NCBI GenBank assembly: GCA_047630355.1
Contig: JBLHXN010000090.1
Span: 1-13,686 of the forward strand
Length of the DNA stretch: 13,686 bases
Direction of reading: 5' to 3'
Source: JANQUM01 sp047630355
Lineage (GTDB): Bacteria > Bacteroidota > Bacteroidia > Cytophagales > Spirosomataceae
Positions 1 through 7,017 of the stretch are shown in pieces; within the stretch, counting starts at the first letter, position 1, and each line of letters opens with the position of its first letter. The position numbers and the translations under genes were made by a program. The notes beneath the pieces are model-generated. The model ran no database searches, had not been told where the DNA came from, and saw nothing but the letters and a program-made list of their open reading frames with translations.

Positions 1-51
1 CTCGGTGAGCCACCACAGAAGAACGTGCGTATCAATCAATACTCTACTCAT
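1..51 (-). CDS. PIN-domain (VapC-like) toxin, 5' end only, runs off the left edge
   Basis: Only the first 17 codons are in the window. They read MSRVLIDTHVLLWWLTE on the minus strand, which is the typical opening of PIN-domain ribonuclease toxins: a hydrophobic strand, then the first catalytic aspartate (D7 in IDTH), then HVLLWWL. Known members of this family cleave tRNA or other RNA using a cluster of acidic residues bound to a metal; the rest of that cluster lies outside the window. The ATG (rc of 49-51) overlaps the last codons of the antitoxin gene in another frame (...AATGAGTAG), the translational coupling usual for such pairs. The gene is partial because of the window edge, and I cannot say whether it is intact beyond it. 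Confidence 0.85.
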   Translation of the reverse strand, partial: MSRVLIDTHVLLWWLTE

Positions 52-298
52 TCGGGAAGATTTGACTATTATAAAATAGATCTTCTATTTCTTTATCGCT
101 CTCCTCCCAACCATCCAATAACTTGATCTTTCCCCGCAATTTTCCCGGTTGCCTTTCTTTCTTCTTAGATTTAAAAGGGATGAGTTCTACGATAGGGTCA
201 TTGTTGCGGGCGATTATGACTTTTTCGCCGTTCAGGACCTTCTGTATTAAAGCGGAAAGGTTCGTCTTTGCCTGATGAATATTACTTACAGTCTCCAT
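44..298 (-). CDS. Phd/YefM-family antitoxin
   Basis: An 84-residue protein that should neutralise the PIN toxin encoded directly downstream. The first half (residues ~1-45) is a textbook Phd/YefM DNA-binding fold: METVSNIHQAKTNLSALIQ, then the G-E-K-V-I-I-A-R-N-N motif (about 24-33) and PIVELIPF (35-42). The lysine-rich stretch and acidic C-terminal tail (about 60-84) would be the toxin-binding part. Family antitoxins act as dimers that also repress their own promoter. A suitable palindrome and promoter lie at 312-347. The ATG at 298 is the only sensible start and gives the normal length. The stop overlaps the toxin start, so the two form one operon. The gene appears intact, unlike most of its neighbours. 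Confidence 0.9.
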   Translation of the reverse strand: METVSNIHQAKTNLSALIQKVLNGEKVIIARNNDPIVELIPFKSKKKERQPGKLRGKIKLLDGWEESDKEIEDLFYNSQIFPNE

Positions 299-311
299 TA
301 GAATTAATTTT

Positions 312-347
312 ACTTAGCTAAGTTAGTTCATTGCGATTTGATAACAA
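312..347 (-). promoter_or_regulatory. Promoter and palindromic operator of the antitoxin-toxin operon
   Basis: Read leftward, TTG (rc of 345-347) is followed after exactly 19 bases by TAACTTAG (rc of 318-325). This is one base away from the Bacteroidota -7 consensus TAnnTTTG with the usual TTG upstream element. A perfect 12-base palindrome, ACTTAGCTAAGT, occupies 312-323 and overlaps the -7 box, about 14 bases upstream of the antitoxin ATG. A dimeric Phd/YefM protein binding there would block transcription, which fits autoregulation in this family. The spacing and palindrome are seen directly; the function is inferred. Confidence 0.5.
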
Positions 348-398
348 GACGAATGGGTAATTTATTCTTTTAAATCTAAGGCGATAATGAGCGATTCT

Positions 399-433
399 AA
401 CCCGTAAGGTTTACGAAACCTTGCGGGTTTTTT
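399..433. repeat. Hairpin repeat, copy 1 (possible rightward terminator)
   Basis: Left arm AACCCGTAAGGTTT (399-412), loop ACG, right arm AAACCTTGCGGGTT (416-429). The 14-base stem has one G-T type mismatch and runs into six Ts (428-433). It lies between the antitoxin promoter and the Fic gene. The same left arm occurs at 1755 and 12528. The T-run would let it act as a rightward terminator, but no intact gene reads into it from the left, so a dispersed repeat is the better description. Confidence 0.85.
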
Positions 434-477
434 GTGCTAATTGACTATCTTTATTCAACCAAGCTGATGCAGTATCT

Positions 478-1060
478 ATGCAAGATAATACCAACTGGAC
501 TCCTGATTCTGAAGAGAATTTGTTGGGGTTGACAGATAAGAACCTTATAAATGAACATGAGGCAACCGGATTGATAAAAGCTGAAATTTACGTGTTTACA
601 CTTGATGCCAATCTCGAAATATCTAATTCTTTTAATATTAGAAATTCATCGAATAGCATTTAGCAAATTATACGATTGGGCAGGAAAATGGCGTACTACG
701 GAGGTAGTGGTTGGGCAATTAATGCCGCCAAAACCAACTCATATTTTACAGTCTATGTATCAATTTGTTGATAACCTCAACTTCAAAATTAGTATTTCAG
801 ATACCACATTGCTACACATTGAATGTTTAGTATATGCACATTATGAGTTTATTAGAATTCATCCTTTCAACAATGGCAACGGAAGAACTGGTAGAATATT
901 AATGAATTTGGTAGCCTTGAAGTTTGGCTACAGGCCTTTGAAACTTTACTATCGAAAAGGAGAAAGCAGGAAAGCTTACATAGATGCAATGAAGCAAGCA
1001 GACTACGGGAGTTTTACTCCCTTAAATCAATTAATTACCGAAGAGTTGACCGCTCTTTGA
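478..1060 (+). pseudogene. Fic/DOC-family protein, interrupted by one frameshift
   Basis: Two overlapping reading frames join into one Fic-domain protein of about 193 residues. The first frame (from the ATG at 478) gives the N-terminal helices, with LLGLTDKNLINEHEATG. The second supplies EIHRIAFSKLYDWAGKWR and then the catalytic loop HPFNNGNGRTGR (860-895), which matches HPFx[D/E/N]GNGRxxR. Fic enzymes transfer AMP or another phosphate-containing group to target proteins, the histidine being the base. The frames meet between about 628 and 641 in an A/T-rich run. Removing one base there gives a smooth SFILEIHR reading, so this is a +1 insertion or a sequencing error. I see no clear [S/T]xxxE[G/N] inhibitory motif. 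The second frame alone keeps the active site but lacks the N-terminal helices, so partial function cannot be excluded. Confidence 0.85.
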
Positions 1061-1216
1061 TTCATTCTCAGCTATAACTTCCCGCACAAGTTGCTTAATC
1101 TTAGGCATAGCAACGGTTTGGTCTTCTAAAGACATCGTGGAATAAACTGTTTCTGAAAGCATTTTGGATAAAAAATGCTTTTCTTGTAGCTGGGGATATT
1201 TCTCGTAGAATTTCAT
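1031..1216 (-). CDS. Possible small protein convergent with the Fic gene, unrecognised
   Basis: A 61-codon frame running leftward from the ATG at 1216 and overlapping the last 30 bases of the Fic gene on the other strand. Its composition is protein-like: charged helices, MKFYEKYPQLQEKHF near the start and a PKIKQLVREVIAE helix near the end. I do not recognise it. The segment TMSLED resembles the [S/T]xxxE[G/N] helix of Fic-inhibiting antitoxins but ends in D rather than G/N, and a convergent overlapping arrangement would be odd for an antitoxin. It may be a chance frame. Confidence 0.3.
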   Translation of the reverse strand: MKFYEKYPQLQEKHFLSKMLSETVYSTMSLEDQTVAMPKIKQLVREVIAENESKSGQLFGN

Positions 1217-1225
1217 AACTGAAAC

Positions 1226-1260
1226 GAAGTTAGTTATTTTTTCCAGATGGAAAAAACTTC
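1226..1260. repeat. Inverted repeat upstream of the nuclease-like small gene
   Basis: TTTTTTCC (1237-1244), loop AGAT, GGAAAAAA (1249-1256) is a perfect 8-base stem. It is extended by GAAGT (1226-1230) pairing with ACTTC (1256-1260) across a bulge. It lies 42 bases before the ATG at 1302 and just upstream of the leftward small frame. It could be an operator or a weak hairpin. It is mostly A-T, so its stability is doubtful. Confidence 0.35.
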
Positions 1261-1301
1261 ACTATTGTAGAACGAGTTTTCTATTTCCATAATGACGCAT
1301 T

Positions 1302-1715
1302 ATGAGCAAAACAGAATTTCAAACTCTAACGACCAAACAGAAGTATGCTTACACTTTTGAAAGGGCTTCTGCCGCATTAATTAATCGGGGTTATAAAGTG
1401 ATGAAGCTTACTAAAGATCCGCAGAAAGCCTACTTTGTTGTTAAACATGCTGATGGTTCGACGTTTTGTAAAGTAGTAATAAAAAATCGACTGTATTTCG
1501 ATAATAAATTTATTGGTCATGGGTTTTGTTTTTGCTTCACATACGATGGTCAGTGCTATTTTTATGATTACGATGAAATACTCCAAAAGGTAATTTAGAC
1601 CGGAGTAATTACTGGCACAGATTCATGGGAAGTGAAAGGAGTTTACCATTTTCCGACATTATCGGTAAAATTACTTCAGATTTTAGAGGAGTATAAATTG
1701 CCGAAATTACGTTAA
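1302..1715 (+). pseudogene. Small nuclease-like hypothetical protein interrupted by an in-frame TAG
   Basis: From the ATG at 1302 the frame runs 98 codons to TAG (1596-1598). It then continues in the same frame to TAA (1713-1715) for a further 38 codons, which look like a natural end: TDSWEVKGVYHFPTLS, then LLQILEEYKL. The whole would be 137 residues. From memory it resembles a family of small PD-(D/E)XK-like proteins with N-terminal helices, a D-G-(S/T)-x-x-x-K-V strand, a YxYDE(L/I)L motif and an ending like W...YxFPxLSxxLL. Here DGSTFCKVVIKNRL and FYDYDEIL fit. The acidic residue expected before the DGS strand appears as Y (KAYFVV), so the nuclease site may be degenerate. A hairpin with a T-run follows at 1755. 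Most likely a nonsense-mutated gene; the family call is tentative. Confidence 0.6.
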
Positions 1716-1754
1716 GAACTATCTCACTTTAAGTAAGTGATTACATTTTAGTAC

Positions 1755-1789
1755 AACCCGTAAGGTTTCTGAAACCTTGCGGGTTTTTT
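1755..1789. repeat. Hairpin repeat, copy 2 (likely rightward terminator)
   Basis: Left arm AACCCGTAAGGTTT (1755-1768), loop CTG, right arm AAACCTTGCGGGTT (1772-1785), followed by T through 1789. Both arms are identical to copy 1; only the three loop bases differ. It lies 39 bases after the stop of the small nuclease-like gene and 142 bases before drt3a. It therefore has the right position and a T-run to end rightward transcription before the reverse transcriptase operon. Confidence 0.85.
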
Positions 1790-1869
1790 GTTTTGAACCA
1801 TATTTAACATGTTATTTTGATATTGTAGCAAGTTTATTCTACCTTTTATTAGCAATCAACTTGTGTCTC

Positions 1870-1877
1870 TAAGTTTG
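1870..1877 (+). promoter_or_regulatory. Candidate -7 box for the reverse transcriptase operon
   Basis: TAAGTTTG is a perfect match to the Bacteroidota -7 consensus TAnnTTTG and lies 54 bases before the ATG at 1932. No clear TTG is seen at the ideal upstream spacing; only a T-rich run around 1844-1850 is present. If used, the transcript would start after the GTG at 1863, which supports the ATG at 1932 as the real drt3a start. Confidence 0.4.
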
Positions 1878-1931
1878 AAAGGTAATGACACAACAGAAGA
1901 ATTACGACACAAGATAAAAAACAATAAAATA

Positions 1932-3287
1932 ATGGATCAATCATTTTCGACTGATAATTTTAAAGGAATACTTTCTCGTGAAAACAGAAATGGTAGAAAT
2001 CTTGAAAAAGAATTTTTCCCGGGAATATTTGAAACTACAAAAGCTATCACCGAAATAAACAAAAAAATCCACTTTAGACTTCGTTTAAGAATAACGGACG
2101 ACCCAATACTTGCAGCACTCAATGAAGAAAAGGTCAACAAAAAAGAACTCAAAAAAGGACTTATCGAAAAACATCTGAATGAAGTTAGTGAGAACCTATT
2201 AAATCCAAAATTTAGGGTTTCAATAAAGAAATTGGAAACAGATGATAAACCAATTTATACAATAGACAAGACGGCAGAAGATTATTTTGCGATTAAGCAA
2301 CTTCAATTCAACGTAAGAAAATCTTTCAAGGTAAAACAAGCAAACAGATTTGCTATTATCAATCAAATAAATTCGCTTTTAACTGATAATTTTCCAAAAG
2401 TAGTTTTAAGAACAGACGTGAAAAGTTTCTACGAAACAATTCCACACGATAAACTAAGAACAAAAATTAATGACAATCTCCCGTTAAGCTTTCTAAGCAA
2501 AAAAATGATTTGGAAAATCTTAGAAGACTTTCTTAGTGCATCAGAGGCAACTGAAAAAATTGGAATACCCAGAGGAATAGGTGTTAGTGCTTATTTAGCC
2601 GAATTATATATGAGAGACATTGATAAAGAAATTTCGTCCTTGAAGGATGTTACATATTATGCAAGATATGTTGACGACATAATTATTGTCTTTACGCCAA
2701 CAACAAATAAAGCAGTACCCAAATATATTGACCAAGTCCAAAAAATAATTGAGACAGATACTGGTTTAAAAATTAATTTAAAACCAGAGAAGACGAAAGA
2801 GATTAATCTCGTAATAGGCAATAAGGTATATGACCTAAGCTTTTTGGGATACAACTTTGAGTTCGGAAACTCAAAGTTTATTCAAATTAGATTGACGGAA
2901 GATAAAATATTGAAGTACAAAGGAAGAATCACCAATGCAATTCAAGAATTCAATATGCAGAAGAAATATGATTCAAGGGATGCAAGAAGAATGTTAATCC
3001 ATCGCTTAAATTTTCTTACTGGTAACACTCGTTTGGAGAATAATAAAGCAAATGTATTAGTTGGTATCTACTATACCAATAGTTTACTTTCACAGCCACT
3101 TGAGGATTTAATAGCTTTAGACAGCTTTCTCTATAATTTAATTGATACAAATATTACCGATTCTAATTTACAGAACAGGCTAAAACTATTTAGCTTCAAA
3201 AAAGGATTTGAAGAAAGGAAATATGTAAACTTTAGTTCTAAAACTAAACGAGTTACGCTAAACGAAATCTTAAATATAGTGCACTGA
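1932..3287 (+). CDS. drt3a: Reverse transcriptase Drt3a (UG3-type) of a DRT3 antiphage system
   Basis: A 451-residue reverse transcriptase. Motif A is LRTDVKSFY with the metal-binding aspartate at about D162. The region IPRGIGVSAYLAELYM (about 212-227) corresponds to RT motif 4. The catalytic box YARYVDD (about 243-249) gives the other two aspartates, and FLGY (about 304-307) ends the palm. There is no intron maturase or HNH domain. It is followed after one base by a second, different RT gene, the arrangement of DRT3 (UG3 plus UG8). In published work Drt3a copies an ACACAC-type RNA template into a GT-repeat strand; I recall this rather than see it. I chose the ATG at 1932 (MDQSFSTDNFKGIL) over an in-frame GTG at 1863 because the opening fits this RT group and a -7 box lies between the two starts. 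The frame is intact. Confidence 0.82.
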   Translation: MDQSFSTDNFKGILSRENRNGRNLEKEFFPGIFETTKAITEINKKIHFRLRLRITDDPILAALNEEKVNKKELKKGLIEKHLNEVSENLLNPKFRVSIKKLETDDKPIYTIDKTAEDYFAIKQLQFNVRKSFKVKQANRFAIINQINSLLTDNFPKVVLRTDVKSFYETIPHDKLRTKINDNLPLSFLSKKMIWKILEDFLSASEATEKIGIPRGIGVSAYLAELYMRDIDKEISSLKDVTYYARYVDDIIIVFTPTTNKAVPKYIDQVQKIIETDTGLKINLKPEKTKEINLVIGNKVYDLSFLGYNFEFGNSKFIQIRLTEDKILKYKGRITNAIQEFNMQKKYDSRDARRMLIHRLNFLTGNTRLENNKANVLVGIYYTNSLLSQPLEDLIALDSFLYNLIDTNITDSNLQNRLKLFSFKKGFEERKYVNFSSKTKRVTLNEILNIVH

Positions 3288-3288
3288 A

Positions 3289-5459
3289 ATGAAAGGAAAA
3301 AAAACACCGATAAGCTATTCAAAGGAGAGAGTTATACTTTCGGATGTACTGCCATTTGAAATACCGATTACTTATTCCAATAGACACCTTTATAATTTCC
3401 TTGTAAAGAACAAAATTAAAATATGTAACAATAATGCTAACGGTTTACAAAAAATTATTTGGGAGGATAAAGGTTCTGTTATTGGAGAAATCATAAAGTT
3501 GCTTTTTGGTCTTAAGCAAGACACTGAAATTCTCAAAGATAAGACTAAGAATGAATTAGAAGTTAGTCGAAAAAAAGACTCAATAAAATTTCCGTTTAGT
3601 TTTAAAATTTTTCACAAAGACAAAGATTTTAGAGACCTTACTATTATCCATCCAAAGAATCAGTTAGACCTTATTAATTTTTACGATAACTACAGAGACA
3701 CTATTCTTTACTATTCAGACGTAAGTCAATTCTCTATCAGAAAGCCGCACAAGGTTGCAAGATATATTTATCAGAAATCGAAGACAAAGAAAAAAGAATT
3801 TGGAAAGGAGTTGGATGAAAGAGACAACTCTGCAACTCAAACAAAATATGAAAATCTTAGACATTATTTTCACATAAAAAATATGGGAATATTCACAAAT
3901 TTTATGAGTCCTACCATTATCATCAATGCGAAAAGAAATATAATAATCTCTACAAGTTTGATATTTCTAAGTGCTTTGATAGCATCTATACACATTCAAT
4001 TGCTTGGGCTTTGCTCAATAAAGAAATTGTCAAAGATACATTACCCGTCTCAGATTCGACTTTTGCAGGGGCGTTTGATAAACTCATGAAAAACCTTAAT
4101 TATGGAGAAACAAATGGAATAATCATTGGTCCAGAGTTTTCAAGAATTTTTGCAGAACTGATACTACAGCAAATAGATAAAGCTGTTTATCAGGAACTAC
4201 GAAAGGACGGAATATTTTACAAAAGAGATTACGAAGTATTTCGCTATGTTGATGACTACTTTGTGTTTTTTAATGAAGATTCTATTAAAGAGACCATTCA
4301 TTCACTTTTTAAACTTGAACTTGGAAAGTATAAATTGTATCTCAATGATTCAAAAACAAAACTGTACGATAGACCAATTATTACAGAATTAAGTATCGCA
4401 AAACAGAAAATCAGCGACCTTCTAAACAAAGAGTTCGCTTTTAAAGTAAACGAAGAAAATAATACTATTGAGGTTGGCGATTCAAGTGATAGGGATTTAG
4501 AAATAGACAACGAAGAGAAAACATTTAGAGAGGTTACATATAAAATATATGTAAGTGCAAATAAACTAATCACAAGGTTTAAAACAATCATTAGAGAAAC
4601 GAAGATTGAGTACAAAGACATTCTCAATTATGTATTAGCATCCATTGATAAGAAAGTAGAAAAATTAATTTCTACCTATGATGAGTCTACAAACAATGTT
4701 AAAAAAGAAAAGTCATACACGGAGGCATTTCTACAAATACTTGACGTCACGTTCTTTCTTTATTCCGTTTCGCCAAGGGTGAATTCTACAATAAAGCTTT
4801 GCATAATAATCAATAAAATTACCTCGTTTATCAACAGGAAAAACAAGGATAAAACAGAAACATTCACTTACGATAATAAGCACAGAGTTTTCAAAAAAAT
4901 ATCTGATGAGATAGGTCAAGTATTAAATAAGAATAAATCTTCTAAACACATTCAAGTTGAAACTCTTTACTTGTTGATTGCTTTAAAGGAACTTGGCAGA
5001 GAATATCGTATTAACATCAAACAACTTTGCACATATTTTAACATTGAAGCAGATGAATCTGACGAAAGGAAATTTAAAATTGAATCCCTTAATTACTTTT
5101 CAATCACAGTTTTGTTCTTTTATATTAAGGATGCAAATCGCTATAAATATTTGAAATATGAGTTAATGAAATATGTAACTGCCATTTTCAGTACTGCGGG
5201 CAAAGAAAACATAAAGAAAAAAGCAGAACTTCTTTTTTTGCTGATGGATATGCTAACTTGTCCTTACATTGATGATTCAACACAAAGTGATAAGGAAAAG
5301 AAGTACAGGTATAAGAAAAAACTACTATCTTTGGCAGGAGTCGACGCAGTTAATCACATTGGTATTATCGAAAAGGAAAAATTTTGGTTTACAAAGTGGA
5401 TTAACTTTGATTTCGGCCGTGAACTGGAATCAAAAAGAAGTCAAGAAGTTTATAGTTGA
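3289..5459 (+). pseudogene. drt3b: Reverse transcriptase Drt3b (UG8-type), split by a -1 frameshift
   Basis: Starts one base after the drt3a stop. Frame 1 (from ATG 3289) encodes residues 1-205 to ...GIFTNF. The reading then moves by -1 at AAATTTT (3897-3903) and continues as YESYHYHQCEKKYNNLYK to the stop at 5459, for about 723 residues. After the shift, RT motif A is FDISKCFDSIY (D225), then GIIIGPEFSRIFAEL, then FRYVDDYF (D322, D323). About 380 mostly helical residues of no recognised domain follow. The N-terminus LPFEIPITYSNRHLYNFL (E24) resembles UG8 RTs. In DRT3, Drt3b is reported to make the complementary AC-repeat strand without a nucleic acid template. Without the shift the first product ends at 4089 with no palm, and the next frame lacks motif A from its first usable start. 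Either a lost T in a T-run or a programmed shift could explain the split. Confidence 0.8.
3897..3903 (+). other. Slippery-type heptamer at the drt3b frame junction
   Basis: In the upstream frame the bases read A AAT TTT, which fits X_XXY_YYZ (X=A, Y=T, Z=T). Sliding back one base gives AAA TTT and then TAT GAG, the frame that carries the RT motifs. The flanking sequence is A/T-rich, and I see no strong downstream stem or upstream Shine-Dalgarno stimulator. A one-base loss from a five-T run would produce the same picture. Confidence 0.45.
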
Positions 5460-5464
5460 CAAAA

Positions 5465-5566
5465 GAAATTGAAACTGCACCGTCTAAAATTATTTCACAC
5501 ACAAGCAGTTTCTTCACTCTGATACAAGGAGTAAATTTAAAGCAGCGAGGACGGGCTGCTTTTTTA
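5465..5566 (+). ncRNA. Candidate DRT3 template RNA with a CACACACA loop
   Basis: It begins just after the drt3b stop and contains three stems in a row. Stem 1 is GAAACTGC (5471-5478) with GCAGTTTC (5505-5512), perfect over 8 bases and extendable by GAA (5465-5467) with TTC (5513-5515). Its 26-base loop carries CACACACA (5496-5503) next to the 3' arm. Stem 2 is ACTC (5516-5519) with GAGT (5529-5532). Stem 3 is the terminator at 5539-5565. From memory, DRT3 systems carry a non-coding RNA whose ACACAC segment templates a GT repeat made by Drt3a, so this is the obvious candidate. The structure and repeat are seen directly; the role is inferred. The 5' end may lie within drt3b. Confidence 0.6.
5539..5565 (+). 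terminator. Intrinsic terminator after the reverse transcriptase operon
   Basis: AAAGCAGC (5539-5546) pairs perfectly with GCTGCTTT (5555-5562) across the loop GAGGACGG, and the T-run covers 5560-5565. It would end the rightward drt3 transcript, or the 3' end of the candidate RNA, 80-106 bases after drt3b and before the oppositely oriented efflux operon. Confidence 0.85.
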
Positions 5567-5700
5567 GGTTGAAATAAGTACTAAGAGACGTATTATTTAA
5601 AATGTTTCTCGAATAAAGTAGAAAGGAGCCTGCATTCCTCACAACCTTTTTTATAGTTTTCTGACTGATAAGTTAGGTATAAATAATACTCACTGCCCCC

Positions 5701-7017
5701 TCAATAAACCGCATCCTGAATCTTTCCCGCAATGCTATAGACCTGCAGTTCGCTGAGTTTGGCGTCGTACTTTGCCCTGTTTTGTGCCGTGAGGGCGTTG
5801 AGGAGATTTGATTGTGCCTGCCGGAATTCGATATTGGTTATCTGACGCAAACGGTATTTCTCTTCTGACCGCTCAAAGTTTAACCGACTCGTAACCACGT
5901 TTTGCTCCAAGGCCCGCCAAACTATCAGGCGGTTTTTGTAATCGCTCCAGGCGTTCTCAAAATCCCGTACAACTTGTTGGTACGTTAAATCGAGATTGAG
6001 CTGTTGGTTCAGTTGATTAATTTTAGCGTTTTGTTCCTGCACCCGTCGTCTTCCACCATCAATAACCGCCCAGTTTACATTCACGCCACCCGTAAAACCG
6101 TTGGAATTTGCACGATCCAAAAACGAAGCCGGGTTGTTCTGCACCCGGTTAAAACCGTAAGTTCCCGAAAAGCTGACGGTGGGTAATTTTGTAGTGGTAG
6201 TAAGTCGAATATCAATATCGCTCAACCGGATGTCTGAGTCTGTTAAAAGCAAGGTAGCGTTCGCCGTTTTCAACTCATCTTTAAACGCTGATTTGCTGAT
6301 AACCGGAGCAAATTCTACGGCTTGTTCGACCGCGAAACCGGTGGGTAAATCAGTGTTCAGAATAAACTCTAAGTTATTTCGGGCGTTGGTCAGAAATTGT
6401 CTTTGGTTCAGAATGGCGATGCTGTCTGTGTTTACGTCCACTTCGGCGTTTGAAACGTCCAACGACGTGACGGTTCCGTAAGTAAAAGACACTTTTGCTC
6501 GTTCCAGACGTTCTTTAGAAATGCTCAATATTTCCACCAAATTTTGATAATCGGTTTCTAATCGGGCAATCTCGTAGTAAGCTTGAAACAGTTGAAGCAG
6601 CACGTTTTCTAACGCTAATCGGGCGTTCAATTGCGAGGCGGTAACACTCTGCAAGTTCCTTTCAAAGTTGAACTGACGGTTGAACCCGTCGAAGAGGACG
6701 TAGTTCAGTCCCACGCCCGCGTTTGCGTTGTTCGAAGCCGCAAAATTCAACGAAACTTCCCGTCCGTCCTGAAAAACCGCTTTGGAATTATCGAGGTTAT
6801 AATTTGCTCCGGCGGTAACATTCACCGTCGGTTTGTAACCGAGGTTATCTCTCGAAGCATTGCCTTCGGCGATACGAATTGCGTTAGTGGCGATTTCGAT
6901 GTTAAAGTTCTTTTTCAACGCCAATTGCACCGCTTCTTCTTTAGTCAGTAAATCCTGTGAATGACCATTAAAAACTACAAAGGAAGCAACTAAAATAAGG
7001 AGAAATTTATTACACAT
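5701..7017 (-). CDS. TolC-family outer-membrane efflux channel
   Basis: A 438-residue outer-membrane factor that would form the trimeric exit duct of the RND pump encoded upstream. I chose the ATG at 7017 over one at 7047 because it directly begins a signal peptide (MCNKFLLILVASFVVFNGHSQ), and its ATGTGTAA overlaps the pump stop by 8 bases, which suggests coupled translation. Two halves are visible, each with long helices ending in family-type sequences: LTKEEAVQLALKKN at the mature start, the strand YVLFDGFNRQFNFER in the first half and NWAVIDGGRRRVQEQNAK in the second. The latter is the typical beta-strand to helix passage of TolC proteins. The protein ends with YSIAGKIQDAVY. It is the last gene of a three-gene operon. 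Length is normal and no lesion is seen. Confidence 0.92.
   Translation of the reverse strand: MCNKFLLILVASFVVFNGHSQDLLTKEEAVQLALKKNFNIEIATNAIRIAEGNASRDNLGYKPTVNVTAGANYNLDNSKAVFQDGREVSLNFAASNNANAGVGLNYVLFDGFNRQFNFERNLQSVTASQLNARLALENVLLQLFQAYYEIARLETDYQNLVEILSISKERLERAKVSFTYGTVTSLDVSNAEVDVNTDSIAILNQRQFLTNARNNLEFILNTDLPTGFAVEQAVEFAPVISKSAFKDELKTANATLLLTDSDIRLSDIDIRLTTTTKLPTVSFSGTYGFNRVQNNPASFLDRANSNGFTGGVNVNWAVIDGGRRRVQEQNAKINQLNQQLNLDLTYQQVVRDFENAWSDYKNRLIVWRALEQNVVTSRLNFERSEEKYRLRQITNIEFRQAQSNLLNALTAQNRAKYDAKLSELQVYSIAGKIQDAVY

Noticed and set aside
1863..1931. GTG start extending drt3a by 23 residues
   Set aside because: The extension has no RT-family features, GTG starts are uncommon in this phylum, and a perfect -7 box (1870-1877) lies inside it.
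4298..4919. Leftward frames inside drt3b
   Set aside because: Hydrophobic low-complexity translations antisense to an AT-rich real gene; no start context or motif.
1932..5459. Group II intron, retron or diversity-generating retroelement
   Set aside because: No maturase or HNH domain, no intron domain V/VI-like ribozyme near the ends, no msr/msd-like inverted repeats, no template-repeat/variable-repeat pair, and two distinct RTs are in tandem.
5269..5472. 67-codon rightward frame over the 3' end of drt3b
   Set aside because: It overlaps the long helical C-terminal coding frame of drt3b in another frame and shows no family features.
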